A stretch of 64,000 bases of DNA from Haloferula luteola (GTDB lineage: Bacteria; Verrucomicrobiota; Verrucomicrobiia; Verrucomicrobiales; Akkermansiaceae): NCBI RefSeq assembly GCF_014201715.1, contig NZ_JACHFD010000011.1, positions 62,001-126,000 of the forward strand, in the 5' to 3' direction. The translations under genes and the position numbers were made by a program. Numbering within the stretch: position 1 is the stretch's first letter; every line of letters begins with the position of its first letter. This document shows positions 8,885 through 17,757 of the stretch, in pieces. The notes below the pieces were generated by a model. The model was not told where the DNA came from, did not search any database, and saw only the letters and a list, made by a program, of their open reading frames with translations.

Positions 8885-9838
8885 ATGATGAAGCGACTCC
8901 TCGTGGTTCTGATGGCTGTCCTTGCCCCCCTGATTTCAGCCAACGCCCAAGAGGCGGTGATGGTGGTGGAGGCGCATTCTGGAAAGGTATTGATTGGCAA
9001 GAATTCGACCGTGAAGCGTCCGGTGGCCAGTTTGACGAAGGTGGCGACGGCCGTCCTGGTGGTTGATTGGGCTGAGGCGGCAGGGGTGGACCTTGCGACG
9101 CGGGAGGTGGTGGTGCCGAACTCGGTGGCAGGGCTGGGTGGATCGAATCCGATGCGATTGGTGCCGGGAGATCGATTGACGGCGCTGGACGCGTTGTTTT
9201 CTGCCATGCTGGGAAGCGACAATGCGGCCGCGCAGACTTTAGCCCATGATGTGGGGATTGAGTTTCTGCGGCGGGAGGGTCGCCAAGGGGATCCCGTGGC
9301 GGCCTTTGTTGCCCAGATGAATCACTTGGCGGAGGCGCTCACGATGCGCAAAACTCATTTCGTCAATCCGCATGGGTTGGAAGCGCAGGGCTCCGTTGGG
9401 CTATCGACCGCTGCCGACATCGCAAAACTCTCGATCTATGCCATGCGGCGGCCGGGAGTGACCTTCGTGACGCGCCAGTCAAGTCGGCAGGTCAAGGTGC
9501 GGGGAGCAGCGGGTGAACGGGCATTCACGGTGAAGAATACCAATGAATTGGTCTCGGAGCACATCATTGGGGTGAAGACGGGGACGACGGCGGGAGCGGG
9601 CGAGTGCCTCGCCATTTCGTCGGAGCGGGAGCCGATGGTCCGGGCCAAGGCCGATGGGAGCAAGGGAGTGACGCCCCGCCGATTGATTGTGGTTTTGCTG
9701 AACACTCAGGATCGCTTTGGGCGCGCCAAGGGTTTGGTTCAGCAAGGGTGGGGTCTCTACGATGGTTGGGTGGCGCACGGAGCACCGGTGAACGATCGCG
9801 AGCGGGAAATCCTGACGGTTCCGGATCCGCGGGGCTGA
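8885..9838 (+). CDS. D-alanyl-D-alanine carboxypeptidase (peptidase S11 family)
   Basis: A 317-residue exported penicillin-binding protein. The signal peptide is MMKRLLVVLMAVLAPLISANA. The three catalytic motifs are present: SLTK near residue 50, SDN near 112 and KTGTT near 230. The enzyme trims the terminal D-Ala from peptidoglycan pentapeptides in the periplasm. It is shorter than classical DacA/DacC (about 400 residues): the S11 catalytic domain is complete but the C-terminal PBP5 beta domain and amphipathic anchor are missing, so it may be soluble. The start may be ATG 8885 or ATG 8888. It is followed 55 bp later by phosphofructokinase. Confidence 0.9.
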   Translation: MMKRLLVVLMAVLAPLISANAQEAVMVVEAHSGKVLIGKNSTVKRPVASLTKVATAVLVVDWAEAAGVDLATREVVVPNSVAGLGGSNPMRLVPGDRLTALDALFSAMLGSDNAAAQTLAHDVGIEFLRREGRQGDPVAAFVAQMNHLAEALTMRKTHFVNPHGLEAQGSVGLSTAADIAKLSIYAMRRPGVTFVTRQSSRQVKVRGAAGERAFTVKNTNELVSEHIIGVKTGTTAGAGECLAISSEREPMVRAKADGSKGVTPRRLIVVLLNTQDRFGRAKGLVQQGWGLYDGWVAHGAPVNDREREILTVPDPRG

Positions 9839-9893
9839 TGGTGTCACTTTTTTTCCTTATCAAACGTCGCAAAATTCGACAGAGCCACTGCCG

Positions 9894-10967
9894 ATGCGTA
9901 TCGGAATTCTGAACAGTGGTGGCGATTGCCCGGGTCTCAATGCGGTGATCCATGGGGTGGTCGGGGCCGCGACCCAGCTCGGCTGGGAAGTCATTGGCTT
10001 CAAAGATGGCTTCGAGGGCCTGTTGCCTCCGGGCGACTTCCGGATTCTCAATCCGGAAGACACCGCGGGGATCCTGAAGCTCGGGGGCACGATCCTCGGG
10101 ACGACGAATAAAGGTCACTTTGCAGCCAAGGTGGGCAAGGGTGATATCGCCGAGGTGCCTGCCGAAATTGTGGCCAAGGCCAAGAAGACCCTCGACCAAT
10201 TGGAAATTGGCGCGTTGGTGATTGTCGGTGGTGACGGTTCGTTGACGACGGCATTGCAACTTTACCGCGAAGGCTGGCCGGTGATCGGGGTGCCGAAGAC
10301 GATCGACAATGATCTTCAGGCGACGGCGATGACCTTCGGATTTGATAGCGCCGTGAGCACGGTGGTGGATGGTTTGGATCGCCTGCACACGACGGCGGAC
10401 AGTCACAAGCGAGTCATGGTGCTTGAAGTGATGGGCCGCCACGCTGGCTGGATCGCCCTGTGGGGTGGCATCGCCGGTGGTGCGGACGCCATTCTTCTGC
10501 CGGAAATTCCGTTCAGCCTTGATAAGGTTGCTGAGCACATCAAGCAGCGCGATGCGCAAGGGCGCCATAGTTCGCTGATCGTGGTCGCCGAAGGGGCCAA
10601 ATTGCCCGATGGCGACATCGTGACCGTGGCGGAAAATGCCGGCGGTGAGGTGCGACTTGGCGGTGTGGGTGACGTGGTTGCCAAACGTTTGGAGCAGTTG
10701 ACGGGCAAGGAAACCCGCTCGTGCACTCTGGGGCACTTGCAGCGAGGTGGTGCACCGACCTCACTTGACCGGATTTTGGGAACCCGTTTCGGGGTGATGG
10801 CGGTGAAATTGGCTTCGGAAGGCAATTTTGGGCGGATGGTCAGCTATCAGGCCTATCACGTGGATTCGGTGCCGATCGAGGATGCGGTTCATCAACTTCG
10901 TCTGGTCACGCCCGATGGTGAAATGGTCAAAGCCGCCAAGGCTGTGGGCATTTGCCTTGGGGATTGA
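9894..10967 (+). CDS. pfkA: 6-phosphofructokinase (group III-like, ATP or PPi)
   Basis: A 357-residue phosphofructokinase with NSGGDCPGLNAVIHGV at the N-terminus, GGDGS at 112-116, PKTIDND at 134-140 and a final DRILGTRFGVMAVKL region. It phosphorylates fructose 6-phosphate at C1 in glycolysis. Phosphoryl-donor residues are mixed. The Gly of GGDG (E. coli position 104) is typical of ATP enzymes, whereas Lys in GVPKT (E. coli position 124, normally Gly in ATP enzymes) is typical of PPi enzymes. Gly/Lys combinations occur in actinobacterial ATP-dependent group III enzymes, so ATP use is more likely. It is followed by a clear intrinsic terminator. Confidence 0.93.
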   Translation: MRIGILNSGGDCPGLNAVIHGVVGAATQLGWEVIGFKDGFEGLLPPGDFRILNPEDTAGILKLGGTILGTTNKGHFAAKVGKGDIAEVPAEIVAKAKKTLDQLEIGALVIVGGDGSLTTALQLYREGWPVIGVPKTIDNDLQATAMTFGFDSAVSTVVDGLDRLHTTADSHKRVMVLEVMGRHAGWIALWGGIAGGADAILLPEIPFSLDKVAEHIKQRDAQGRHSSLIVVAEGAKLPDGDIVTVAENAGGEVRLGGVGDVVAKRLEQLTGKETRSCTLGHLQRGGAPTSLDRILGTRFGVMAVKLASEGNFGRMVSYQAYHVDSVPIEDAVHQLRLVTPDGEMVKAAKAVGICLGD

Positions 10968-10984
10968 TGAGGATTTTTTGCAAG

Positions 10985-11021
10985 CCGCGGGAGGCTCTTG
11001 CTTCCCGCGGTTTTTCTTTTT
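10985..11021 (+). terminator. Rho-independent terminator after phosphofructokinase
   Basis: CCGCGGGA (10985-10992) pairs perfectly with TCCCGCGG (11003-11010), followed by TTTTTCTTTTT. It ends 15 bp before the Lrp-type gene, so that gene likely has its own promoter within or upstream of this stretch, or depends on read-through. Confidence 0.9.
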
Positions 11022-11035
11022 AAGCCCCTTCCGTC

Positions 11036-11521
11036 ATGTCGATCGACCCCTTGCTGGACTTGCTGCGCCATAAAGCGCGCCACACTCACCGCGAACTTGC
11101 CGAGCTGCTTTCGTTGACCGAAGAGGAGGTCAAGGCGCGGGTGGCGGAATGGGAGAAGGATGGCACGATTGCCGGCTACCAGGCAGTGATCGATCCCGAG
11201 CGCGCGGGCGATCAGGATGTTTCGGCCTTCATCGAGGTGAAGCTGACGCCTGAACGGGGCGGCGGATTTGACCGTCTTGCCCTGCGCATTGCCCGATTCG
11301 ATCAGGTGGTGAGCTGCTATCTGGCGAGCGGGGGGTATGATTTGATGGTGGTGGTCGAAGGCCGGGATCTGCGCGAAGTGGCGCGATTTGTTTCCGAAAA
11401 GCTCAGTACGATGGACGGCGTGCTTTCGACGGCGACTCATTTCCGGCTCAAGACCTACAAGGAAAACGGATTTCTCATGGAGGATATGGGCAGCCCTGAG
11501 CGGCTGGCGGTTGCACCTTGA
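11036..11521 (+). CDS. Lrp/AsnC-family transcriptional regulator
   Basis: A 161-residue protein. The N-terminal 55 residues form a winged helix-turn-helix (HRELAELLSLTEEEVKARVAEWEKDG then GYQAVIDPE). The rest is the RAM ligand-binding domain (SAFIEVKLTP, SGGYDLMVVVEGRDLREVARFV, then TATHFRLKTYKENG). Such proteins form octamers and sense amino acids. The HTH start lacks the usual long first helix (LDxxDxxIL), having PLLDLLRHKARHTHRELAELL instead, an atypical but recognised variant. No operator is identifiable. It is convergent with psd, the stop codons being 15 bp apart. Confidence 0.87.
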   Translation: MSIDPLLDLLRHKARHTHRELAELLSLTEEEVKARVAEWEKDGTIAGYQAVIDPERAGDQDVSAFIEVKLTPERGGGFDRLALRIARFDQVVSCYLASGGYDLMVVVEGRDLREVARFVSEKLSTMDGVLSTATHFRLKTYKENGFLMEDMGSPERLAVAP

Positions 11522-11536
11522 TCCCGGGCCGACCCA

Positions 11537-12487
11537 TCAGGTGGCCATGGGTGATCCGACGCGGGCGTAGAGTTCTGTTTGGCGGGCGCTGTGCTCCAAG
11601 AGGTCCGGTGCCAGAGTGACTACGCCGGGTTCGAAGAGAGTGATGGTGGAGGATCCTCCGAAGGCAAAGTAGCCTTTTTCCTGACCCTTGGTGACGGGTT
11701 CGCCCGGATTGAAGGTCTGATGGATGGATCCGACGCAGGTGGCTCCAATTTCGACGATGAGAACTTGCCCGAGGTGATCCGTTTCCAGGGTGGTGACGGT
11801 GCGTTTGTTTTCCCAGAGATAGTGCAGGTGGCGCCGAAGGGCGATTGGCGACACGGAGTAGAGGGGGCCGTCGATCAAGCGGGTGGTCCCGGGAGTACCG
11901 GCGCAGGGGAAGTGGAAGCGATGGTAGTCGACCGGGCACAGCCGGGAGAGGACGAGAGATCCTTCGCTGAAACGGCGAGCGAGCGTGTCGTCGCCTAACA
12001 GTCCTGGGAGATCGAAGCGTTGGCCTTTGACGAAGAAGCGATCGATTTCAGAGATTTTTGGGAAACCCAAGTGGCGCCCATCGGCGGGGAAAACCACCGG
12101 AACCTCGGGGGCGATCGGGCGGGCTTGGGGCTTCAACTTGCGATAGAAGAAGGCATTGAAGCTGGCAAAGGAGTCGATCGGATCGGCGAAGTCATCGGCA
12201 TCGAGTCCATAGTCGGCGATGAATGGCGCGATTTTCTCCCGGCTCTGCGGGGCGTCCATGCGGCGGCCATACCATTGGGAGAAGGCCGCACGTCGAATCA
12301 AAGCCTGAAGGGGTAGGGCGCCGAGGGGGTGTTCATAGACAAAGCGCAGAAAGGCCTCGCCGTAAACCTGCTCGGTTTCAAGTTGCCCGGTATGGCGGTT
12401 GAAGAATCGGATATCGTCCACGTCGCCCTGCCCATACGGTAGGGTGGACCGGACGGAAAGGCGAAGTTGGTGGTCGGGAAAGCTCAT
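11537..12487 (-). CDS. psd: Phosphatidylserine decarboxylase proenzyme
   Basis: A 316-residue enzyme that converts phosphatidylserine to phosphatidylethanolamine at the inner membrane. It shows the family pattern FNAFFYRKLKPQARPI, VFPADGR, LCPVDYHRFHFPCAGT, IEIGATCVGSI and, near residue 275, the self-cleavage motif in GYFAFGGSSTI. Cleavage at Gly-Ser would create the pyruvoyl group, with the second Ser region matching the LGST/GGSS variants. The Asp and His residues of the DGR and YHR motifs are present. Length is as expected. The promoter should lie between this gene and the divergent lipoprotein at 12552. Confidence 0.93.
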   Translation of the reverse strand: MSFPDHQLRLSVRSTLPYGQGDVDDIRFFNRHTGQLETEQVYGEAFLRFVYEHPLGALPLQALIRRAAFSQWYGRRMDAPQSREKIAPFIADYGLDADDFADPIDSFASFNAFFYRKLKPQARPIAPEVPVVFPADGRHLGFPKISEIDRFFVKGQRFDLPGLLGDDTLARRFSEGSLVLSRLCPVDYHRFHFPCAGTPGTTRLIDGPLYSVSPIALRRHLHYLWENKRTVTTLETDHLGQVLIVEIGATCVGSIHQTFNPGEPVTKGQEKGYFAFGGSSTITLFEPGVVTLAPDLLEHSARQTELYARVGSPMAT

Positions 12488-12551
12488 TACGAAAAGTCAC
12501 GACGTCCGGTAGGACTTGCACGAGGAGGCAACCGCGGGTATCGCCCACGCG

Positions 12552-13178
12552 ATGAGGCGCATGGCGATCCTTTTGACCCTAGTCTTCCCGCTGGTCAGTT
12601 GCGGTGGGAGGAAGGAAGCGACGGCGAAGGGAACTCGCCCGCTGACGATGCGGGATGAGCACCTGCAACCGACATCGAGCGACGATGTCCGATTTGCCAG
12701 TGCTATGGGTGCTGGCGGTGGCGGGATGATGGGGGGGGGAGCGGGAATGCCGGCGGGTGCCTCGCCTGTGGTCGCCGGGGTCGTGCCGGAGGGGTGGACG
12801 GAAGCGCCGTCGAGCATGTTCCGGCTGCTGAACTATACTTTTGATGACGGAGGGGAGGCTTACGTCTCCGTCAGCCAAGGTGGGGTATTGGAGAACGTGA
12901 ATCGGTGGCTGGGGCAATTTGGGGCCTCCCCGATGACGGACCTTGAGGGATGGGAGAAGGTGGAGGCGGCCGGATACCATGGGGTGTGGGTGAAGGCAGA
13001 TGGAAGTTTTGGTGGGGCCATGGGAGCCGCTGCGAAGAGCGATTGGGCACTGCGTGGAGTGGTCATGGAAAAGAATGGGGAAATTCTGACCGTAAAGCTC
13101 ATGGGCCCGGCGGCAGCGATGCCGGAACAGGAGACCAAGTTGCGTGCCTTTGTCTCAGCTCTCCAGCCCGCTCCCTAA
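12552..13178 (+). CDS. Predicted lipoprotein preceding cytochrome c assembly genes
   Basis: A 208-residue protein with MRRMAILLTLVFPLVSCGG, a clear lipobox (LVSC) at the N-terminus. A glycine/methionine-rich low-complexity stretch follows (MGAGGGGMMGGGAGMPAGAS), then a domain of about 120 residues beginning VVPEGWTEAPSSMFRLLNYTF that may bind or fold at the membrane surface. I do not recognise the domain. The start at 12552 was chosen for the lipobox; an ATG at 12561 would also keep it. It ends 18 bp before the ResB gene and probably shares its operon, suggesting a role in cytochrome c maturation or respiratory complex assembly. Confidence 0.75.
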   Translation: MRRMAILLTLVFPLVSCGGRKEATAKGTRPLTMRDEHLQPTSSDDVRFASAMGAGGGGMMGGGAGMPAGASPVVAGVVPEGWTEAPSSMFRLLNYTFDDGGEAYVSVSQGGVLENVNRWLGQFGASPMTDLEGWEKVEAAGYHGVWVKADGSFGGAMGAAAKSDWALRGVVMEKNGEILTVKLMGPAAAMPEQETKLRAFVSALQPAP

Positions 13179-13196
13179 AGGAGCTCCTGCACGAAA

Positions 13197-14396
13197 TTGC
13201 TCTCGATGATGACGCGTCCCTCGTTTTTGGTTTCTCTCTGGAAGTTCTTTTCCGGTTACGGTCTGGCGACCTTTTTGCTGGTTTTGCTCGGGGTGGAGAC
13301 GTGGTTGGCCACTCTGGAAATGGTGGATGCCGGGTTGTTGGCCACTCTGCAGAAGTACTTCCACTGGAGCTCTTGGTACTTGATTCCCTATTACAATGGG
13401 AAGTCGATGATCCTCCCATTGCCTGGAGGCTATTGGGTGTGTGCTCTGCTCTTGGTCAATATGGTGCTGGGTGGGTTGATCCGGGCACGCAAGGGCTGGA
13501 AGACGGCCGGGGTGTTGCTGGCCCACTTTTCCATCGTGTTCATGGTCGCGGCTGGGGGGGTGGCTCAGCTTTTCGAAAAGCGCGGAGTGATGTTCCTCAT
13601 TGAGGGTGAACAAGCGGATTACGCGGTGTCCCTGACGGATCCGACGATCGAGGTGATGGAGCTGAAGGATGGGAAGCCGCTGGGCGAAGTTCACGTGGCA
13701 GGGGAATCGGCGTTGCGAGGTTTGTCGTCTGAGGATCAACGCGTGATCCATTTTGAGGATCTCCCTTTTGATCTGGAGGTGGGTGGATGGCAGAAGAATG
13801 CGATGGTCCGGAAGGAGGGTGATCAATGGACGTTGAAGCCATTGCCGGTGCAAATCGAAGGGGAGATGAATGCTCCGGGCTGTGGCGTGCGGGTGATTTC
13901 TCGGGACGGAAAAGTTGGAGAATCGTTTCTCTTGGCAGTGCCGCCCGTGAGCACAGGCGAGGAACACTACCCATTGCGACAAATTGAGGTCGATGGGCGG
14001 ACCTTTGGAATACGCCTAGTGAAGGAAACCATCCCGGTTCCCTACACGGTGAAGCTCGAGGATGCCGTCGCGGAGTATTATCCGAACTCGATGCGTCCCA
14101 AGTCGTTCAGCAGCTCGATCGAACGGATAGGCGAGAGGGCGGTGCCGGTGGAGATTTCCATGAATGAGCCGATGCGATTTGGCGGATTCACGTTTTTCCA
14201 GCGCACGATGAGCAGCGGTCCGCAGACCCAAGGTGGACCGGAATTTTCCGGATTTGAGGTGGTTTCGAATCCTGCAGACAAGTGGCCGGAGTGGAGCCTC
14301 TATATGGTGACACTCGGGCTATTCATTCATTTTGTCACCAAGTTGGTGACCTCCATCAAAGGTGCCTCCCGGCGTCGCCAACCCAAGCAAGCATGA
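13197..14396 (+). CDS. resB: ResB-like cytochrome c biogenesis protein
   Basis: A 399-residue membrane protein of the System II cytochrome c maturation pathway. Three helices lie in the first 125 residues (GYGLATFLLVLLGVETWLAT, YWVCALLLVNMVLGGLI, GVLLAHFSIVFMVAAGGVA), followed by a large periplasmic beta-rich domain and a last helix near 370 (EWSLYMVTLGLFIHFVT). ResB and ResC/CcsA bring haem to apocytochromes in the periplasm. The reported start may be any of three near-adjacent methionines. Its TGA stop overlaps the ATG of the next gene (ATGA at 14393-14396), indicating translational coupling to the CcsA partner. Confidence 0.85.
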   Translation: MLSMMTRPSFLVSLWKFFSGYGLATFLLVLLGVETWLATLEMVDAGLLATLQKYFHWSSWYLIPYYNGKSMILPLPGGYWVCALLLVNMVLGGLIRARKGWKTAGVLLAHFSIVFMVAAGGVAQLFEKRGVMFLIEGEQADYAVSLTDPTIEVMELKDGKPLGEVHVAGESALRGLSSEDQRVIHFEDLPFDLEVGGWQKNAMVRKEGDQWTLKPLPVQIEGEMNAPGCGVRVISRDGKVGESFLLAVPPVSTGEEHYPLRQIEVDGRTFGIRLVKETIPVPYTVKLEDAVAEYYPNSMRPKSFSSSIERIGERAVPVEISMNEPMRFGGFTFFQRTMSSGPQTQGGPEFSGFEVVSNPADKWPEWSLYMVTLGLFIHFVTKLVTSIKGASRRRQPKQA

Positions 14397-16426
14397 AGCG
14401 CACGGTTCGTTGGATTTTGTTTTTTTTCGGTCTCCTCCTGTTTGGAGGGGTGCTGCTGACCGCAGCCATGGATGCCAAGCCACCTGCCAACAACCGGGTG
14501 GTGGAAGGTTATCAGGCATGGAGTCAGGAAACTTTGGATTTGGCCGAATCGTTTCCGGTTCAGGACGGTGGGCGGATCAAGCCCCTGACAACGTATGCGG
14601 GCTTCACGATGTTGCGCCTGCATGGAGCTCGGTCGCTCACTGTGAGTGCAACGGAAAATGGTGAACCCATTCGCATTCAACCGTTGGCTTGGATGCTGGA
14701 CATCTTCTTCCGGCCGCAGTTGGCCATGCAGGAGCCGACTTTCCGGGTGGATGATTCAGCCGTGCTGACGGCGATTGGAGTGACTCCACGGGATCGGCGC
14801 GACCATTACAGTTACCAAGAAATTGAGCCTGGGAGGGATCGGCTTTTCGAGATGGCTCAGGGCTACAACAACATCCCGAAGAAGGAGCGGACAGGCCTGG
14901 AGCAGCAAGTGTTGGATCTTGCTGAGAACTACCACAGCTACGAGCAATTGCTGGGTGCGTTTTCGATGGTGCGGGGGGGCTTGAGGATGATGCCGGTGGA
15001 AGGACTTCCGGAGGCGGCGGACGACGCTCCGAAGGTGGCAGGGGTGGCGGAAGTGATGGCTACCGCACCTGTGATTCGCCAAGTGCTGCAAGAATCTCAG
15101 GCGAAGGGCGGGAAGATTCCCCCGCATTTGTCCAGCTTGCTGCAGCAATTGTTGGACGGAGCGAATGCTTCGAACGCTGGGTTGTTTCTCTTTCCTCCTG
15201 CCGGAAAGGATGACGAGGGTTGGTTGAGCCCCGGGGAGCGGGTGATGAACGTCATGGAGATGAAAACCCGGGACGTCGAAGGCTCGGTGAAGGACATCAA
15301 GGCGATCGAAACATTATCGCGCTCCATCTTTGATTCCGAGGAGGCGTTTCGGACGGAACTCGCCAAGTTGAAGGCAGATGTCGTCGAGCGGGCCCAAGAG
15401 CGGGGCGAGTATGAGAAGATCGAGCTGGAGGCGGAATACTACCGCAAAAATTGGCTGCTCTATGCGTTGTCGTTTTTCCTTATCGCGACTTTGTTGGCGA
15501 TGGGAATGTGGATGACCGCGGGGCGTGCCAGTCAATGGCTTTCGTGGGGCGTCTGGGGAACAACCTTCGTCGCGTGGGGCATGGTAATCGTTCCGATCGT
15601 GAAGCGTTGTTTGATCATGGGGCGTCCCCCGGTGGGAAATCTTTACGATACGATCATTTTCATTGCTGCGGCAATCGTTCTGTTTGGCTCGATTGCAGAG
15701 GCCTTTATGCGCCGGCGGTTGTTGCTGGGGGCGATGCCGATTGCCTGTGTGTTGCTGATTTTATTGGCTCGATTGTTTGAGGTGGGAGATGCGCGCGATC
15801 ACATGGACCCCTTGGTGGCGGTGTTGCGTTCGAACTATTGGCTGACGATTCACGTGATCACGATCACCCTTGGCTACGCCAGTGGGTTGGTGGTGGCGGT
15901 GATCGGAATCGTCTATGTGCTGCTGCGAGGCTTGGGGTTGGACGGGGGAGATGCCTCGATGCGTCGATCGCTGACACGTGCGGCTTATGGAATGGTGTGC
16001 GTGACATTGTTTCTGTCTTTGGTGGGCACGGTGTTGGGTGGCATTTGGGCTAACGATTCTTGGGGCCGTTTCTGGGGTTGGGATCCGAAGGAGAACGGCG
16101 CGCTGATGATTGTGCTGGCGAATTTGGCGATTCTTCATGCGCGCTTGGGGGGCTACATCAAGGAGTGGGGTCTGCACCTTTCTGGTATCGCTCTTTCTGC
16201 GGTGGTGACCTTCTCTTGGTGGCACGTCAACATGCTCGACACCGGGTTGCACAACTACGGATTCACTAAGGGTGCGAGCTACATCATGTTGGTGTACAGT
16301 GTGGTGGGGCTGTTGATTTTGTTTGGTTTGGCCATGGCATGGTGGGATCGGGAAAAGACGGCTGCTGCGCGTCGTGGCCAACAGCGTGAGACGCCCGAAC
16401 TGGGTGGCAAGCGGAGGGAGGCGTGA
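14393..16426 (+). CDS. ccsA: CcsA/ResC-type cytochrome c assembly protein with N-terminal extension
   Basis: A 677-residue protein. After an N-terminal anchor (WILFFFGLLLFGGVLLTAA), residues 30-350 are a soluble region that starts with a VQDGGRIKPLTTYAGF motif. Residues 360-650 are a multi-helix CcsA/CcmC domain with the haem-handling tryptophan-rich motif (GRFWGWDPKENGALM near 560) and conserved histidines. CcsA proteins are usually about 320 residues, so this is the extended form seen in Verrucomicrobia, Planctomycetes and Bacteroidetes. With the coupled upstream ResB it should form the haem-export and ligation complex for periplasmic c-type cytochromes. Confidence 0.88.
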   Translation: MKRTVRWILFFFGLLLFGGVLLTAAMDAKPPANNRVVEGYQAWSQETLDLAESFPVQDGGRIKPLTTYAGFTMLRLHGARSLTVSATENGEPIRIQPLAWMLDIFFRPQLAMQEPTFRVDDSAVLTAIGVTPRDRRDHYSYQEIEPGRDRLFEMAQGYNNIPKKERTGLEQQVLDLAENYHSYEQLLGAFSMVRGGLRMMPVEGLPEAADDAPKVAGVAEVMATAPVIRQVLQESQAKGGKIPPHLSSLLQQLLDGANASNAGLFLFPPAGKDDEGWLSPGERVMNVMEMKTRDVEGSVKDIKAIETLSRSIFDSEEAFRTELAKLKADVVERAQERGEYEKIELEAEYYRKNWLLYALSFFLIATLLAMGMWMTAGRASQWLSWGVWGTTFVAWGMVIVPIVKRCLIMGRPPVGNLYDTIIFIAAAIVLFGSIAEAFMRRRLLLGAMPIACVLLILLARLFEVGDARDHMDPLVAVLRSNYWLTIHVITITLGYASGLVVAVIGIVYVLLRGLGLDGGDASMRRSLTRAAYGMVCVTLFLSLVGTVLGGIWANDSWGRFWGWDPKENGALMIVLANLAILHARLGGYIKEWGLHLSGIALSAVVTFSWWHVNMLDTGLHNYGFTKGASYIMLVYSVVGLLILFGLAMAWWDREKTAAARRGQQRETPELGGKRREA

Positions 16427-16509
16427 GTCCGCCCCATGGGGTTGGAGGATTCCTCGCCTTCGCGGGTGATTTGCCTCGAAACCGGAAGGGGGCTTACTAG
16501 CTTGCCGGC

Positions 16510-17757
16510 GTGGTGGCCGAGCCGGAACGCAGTGAACGAACCCCGGCGGCGACCATTGGCCGTCTGGGCTGGGTATTTTTCGTGATTGGGATGTCGCCCG
16601 GGTTCTACTACCCGGCTTTGACGAATTTGCTGACGGCGCGCGGTCTCGATAGTCATTTCATTCAATGGACCTGGCTGGCCAGCCCCATTGCCGCATTGAT
16701 TTCGCCGGTCTTCGTCGGGGCGTTAGCCGACAATCGGTTTTCTGGGCAGAAGGTGCTCGGGTGGTTGAGTCTTCTGAGTGCGGTCCTGTTGGCGATCGCC
16801 TTTCGGTTGTTGGACTCGGAGGTTTCACCGATTTGGTTTTTGGTCTTTCAATTTGCGAGTGCGATTGTCGGTGCACCGCAGTGGAGCATGATGGCGAGCC
16901 TCAGTTTGTTTCACCTCCGGTCAGGTGAACGCGAATTCCCTCTGGTTCGCATGGGGGGGACCTTGGGGTGGGTGGCTGGCGGCCTGATCCTCAGTTTTGT
17001 ATTTCACGCCGATACTTCTCCGATGGCAGGTTACCTCGGAGCTGGGGCGAAGGTGCTAGCTGGATTGTGCGCGTTTTCGTTGCCGTCGACGCCTCCGTTG
17101 GGGAAATCACGTTCGCTGAGGTCCTTGTTGGGGATTGATGCGTTTGCCTTGCTCAAGGAGCGGGACCATTGCGTATTTTTCCTGGTGACGGCTTTGCTGT
17201 CGATGCCCCTCACGGCGTTCTACATGTGGACTCCGAAGCATCTTGCGGATCTAGGGGACTCCCACGCGGTGGCGACGATGGCGTTGGGTCAGATCAGCGA
17301 AGTGGTAGCGATGCTGTTGATGTCACTGTTGATTCGGAAATTCCGGGTGAAGACTCTTTTGGTGGCGTCTTTGTCGCTGACAGCGTTGCGCTACGGATTG
17401 TTTGCCTGGAGTGGGGAGAGCGGACTCCGGATCGGCCTGATCGCTGGGGTGACGCTTCATGGCCTTTGTTACACCTTGTATTTCATCACAGCGCAGCTGT
17501 TTCTGGATCGCCGGGTGGAGGCGGGGTTGCGCAGTCAGGCGCAGGGGCTCATCTCCCTTTTTTCCAATGGCATCGGGAGCCTTGTGGGGACTTTTGCGGT
17601 GCGTGCCTGGTATGACCACACCGTGGGTGCGGGACATGGGGGATGGGCCAGTTTTTGGGGGGCTTTGGGGGGCTTTCTTTTCGGGCTGACGGTGATTTTT
17701 GTCGTTGCGTATCGAGGGGTTGCCGCTTCGAGAGATCAACCCACCGCCGGCGGTTAG
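16510..17757 (+). CDS. MFS transporter of the nucleoside-symporter type
   Basis: A 415-residue membrane protein with about 12 helices. It resembles the NupG/XapB (nucleoside:H+ symporter) branch of the major facilitator superfamily: early GMSPGFYYPALTNLL, LASPIAALISPVFVGALADNRF between helices 2 and 3, and RMGGTLGWVAGG before helix 5. The start is GTG at 16510; no ATG precedes the first helix. It lies 83 bp after the cytochrome assembly gene on the same strand but is probably unrelated in role. It converges with the L,D-transpeptidase gene, the stops overlapping by 4 bp. The substrate is not proven. Confidence 0.8.
   Translation: MVAEPERSERTPAATIGRLGWVFFVIGMSPGFYYPALTNLLTARGLDSHFIQWTWLASPIAALISPVFVGALADNRFSGQKVLGWLSLLSAVLLAIAFRLLDSEVSPIWFLVFQFASAIVGAPQWSMMASLSLFHLRSGEREFPLVRMGGTLGWVAGGLILSFVFHADTSPMAGYLGAGAKVLAGLCAFSLPSTPPLGKSRSLRSLLGIDAFALLKERDHCVFFLVTALLSMPLTAFYMWTPKHLADLGDSHAVATMALGQISEVVAMLLMSLLIRKFRVKTLLVASLSLTALRYGLFAWSGESGLRIGLIAGVTLHGLCYTLYFITAQLFLDRRVEAGLRSQAQGLISLFSNGIGSLVGTFAVRAWYDHTVGAGHGGWASFWGALGGFLFGLTVIFVVAYRGVAASRDQPTAGG

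Noticed and set aside
9564..10736. Minus-strand frame opposite phosphofructokinase
   Set aside because: Antisense to a strongly conserved gene.
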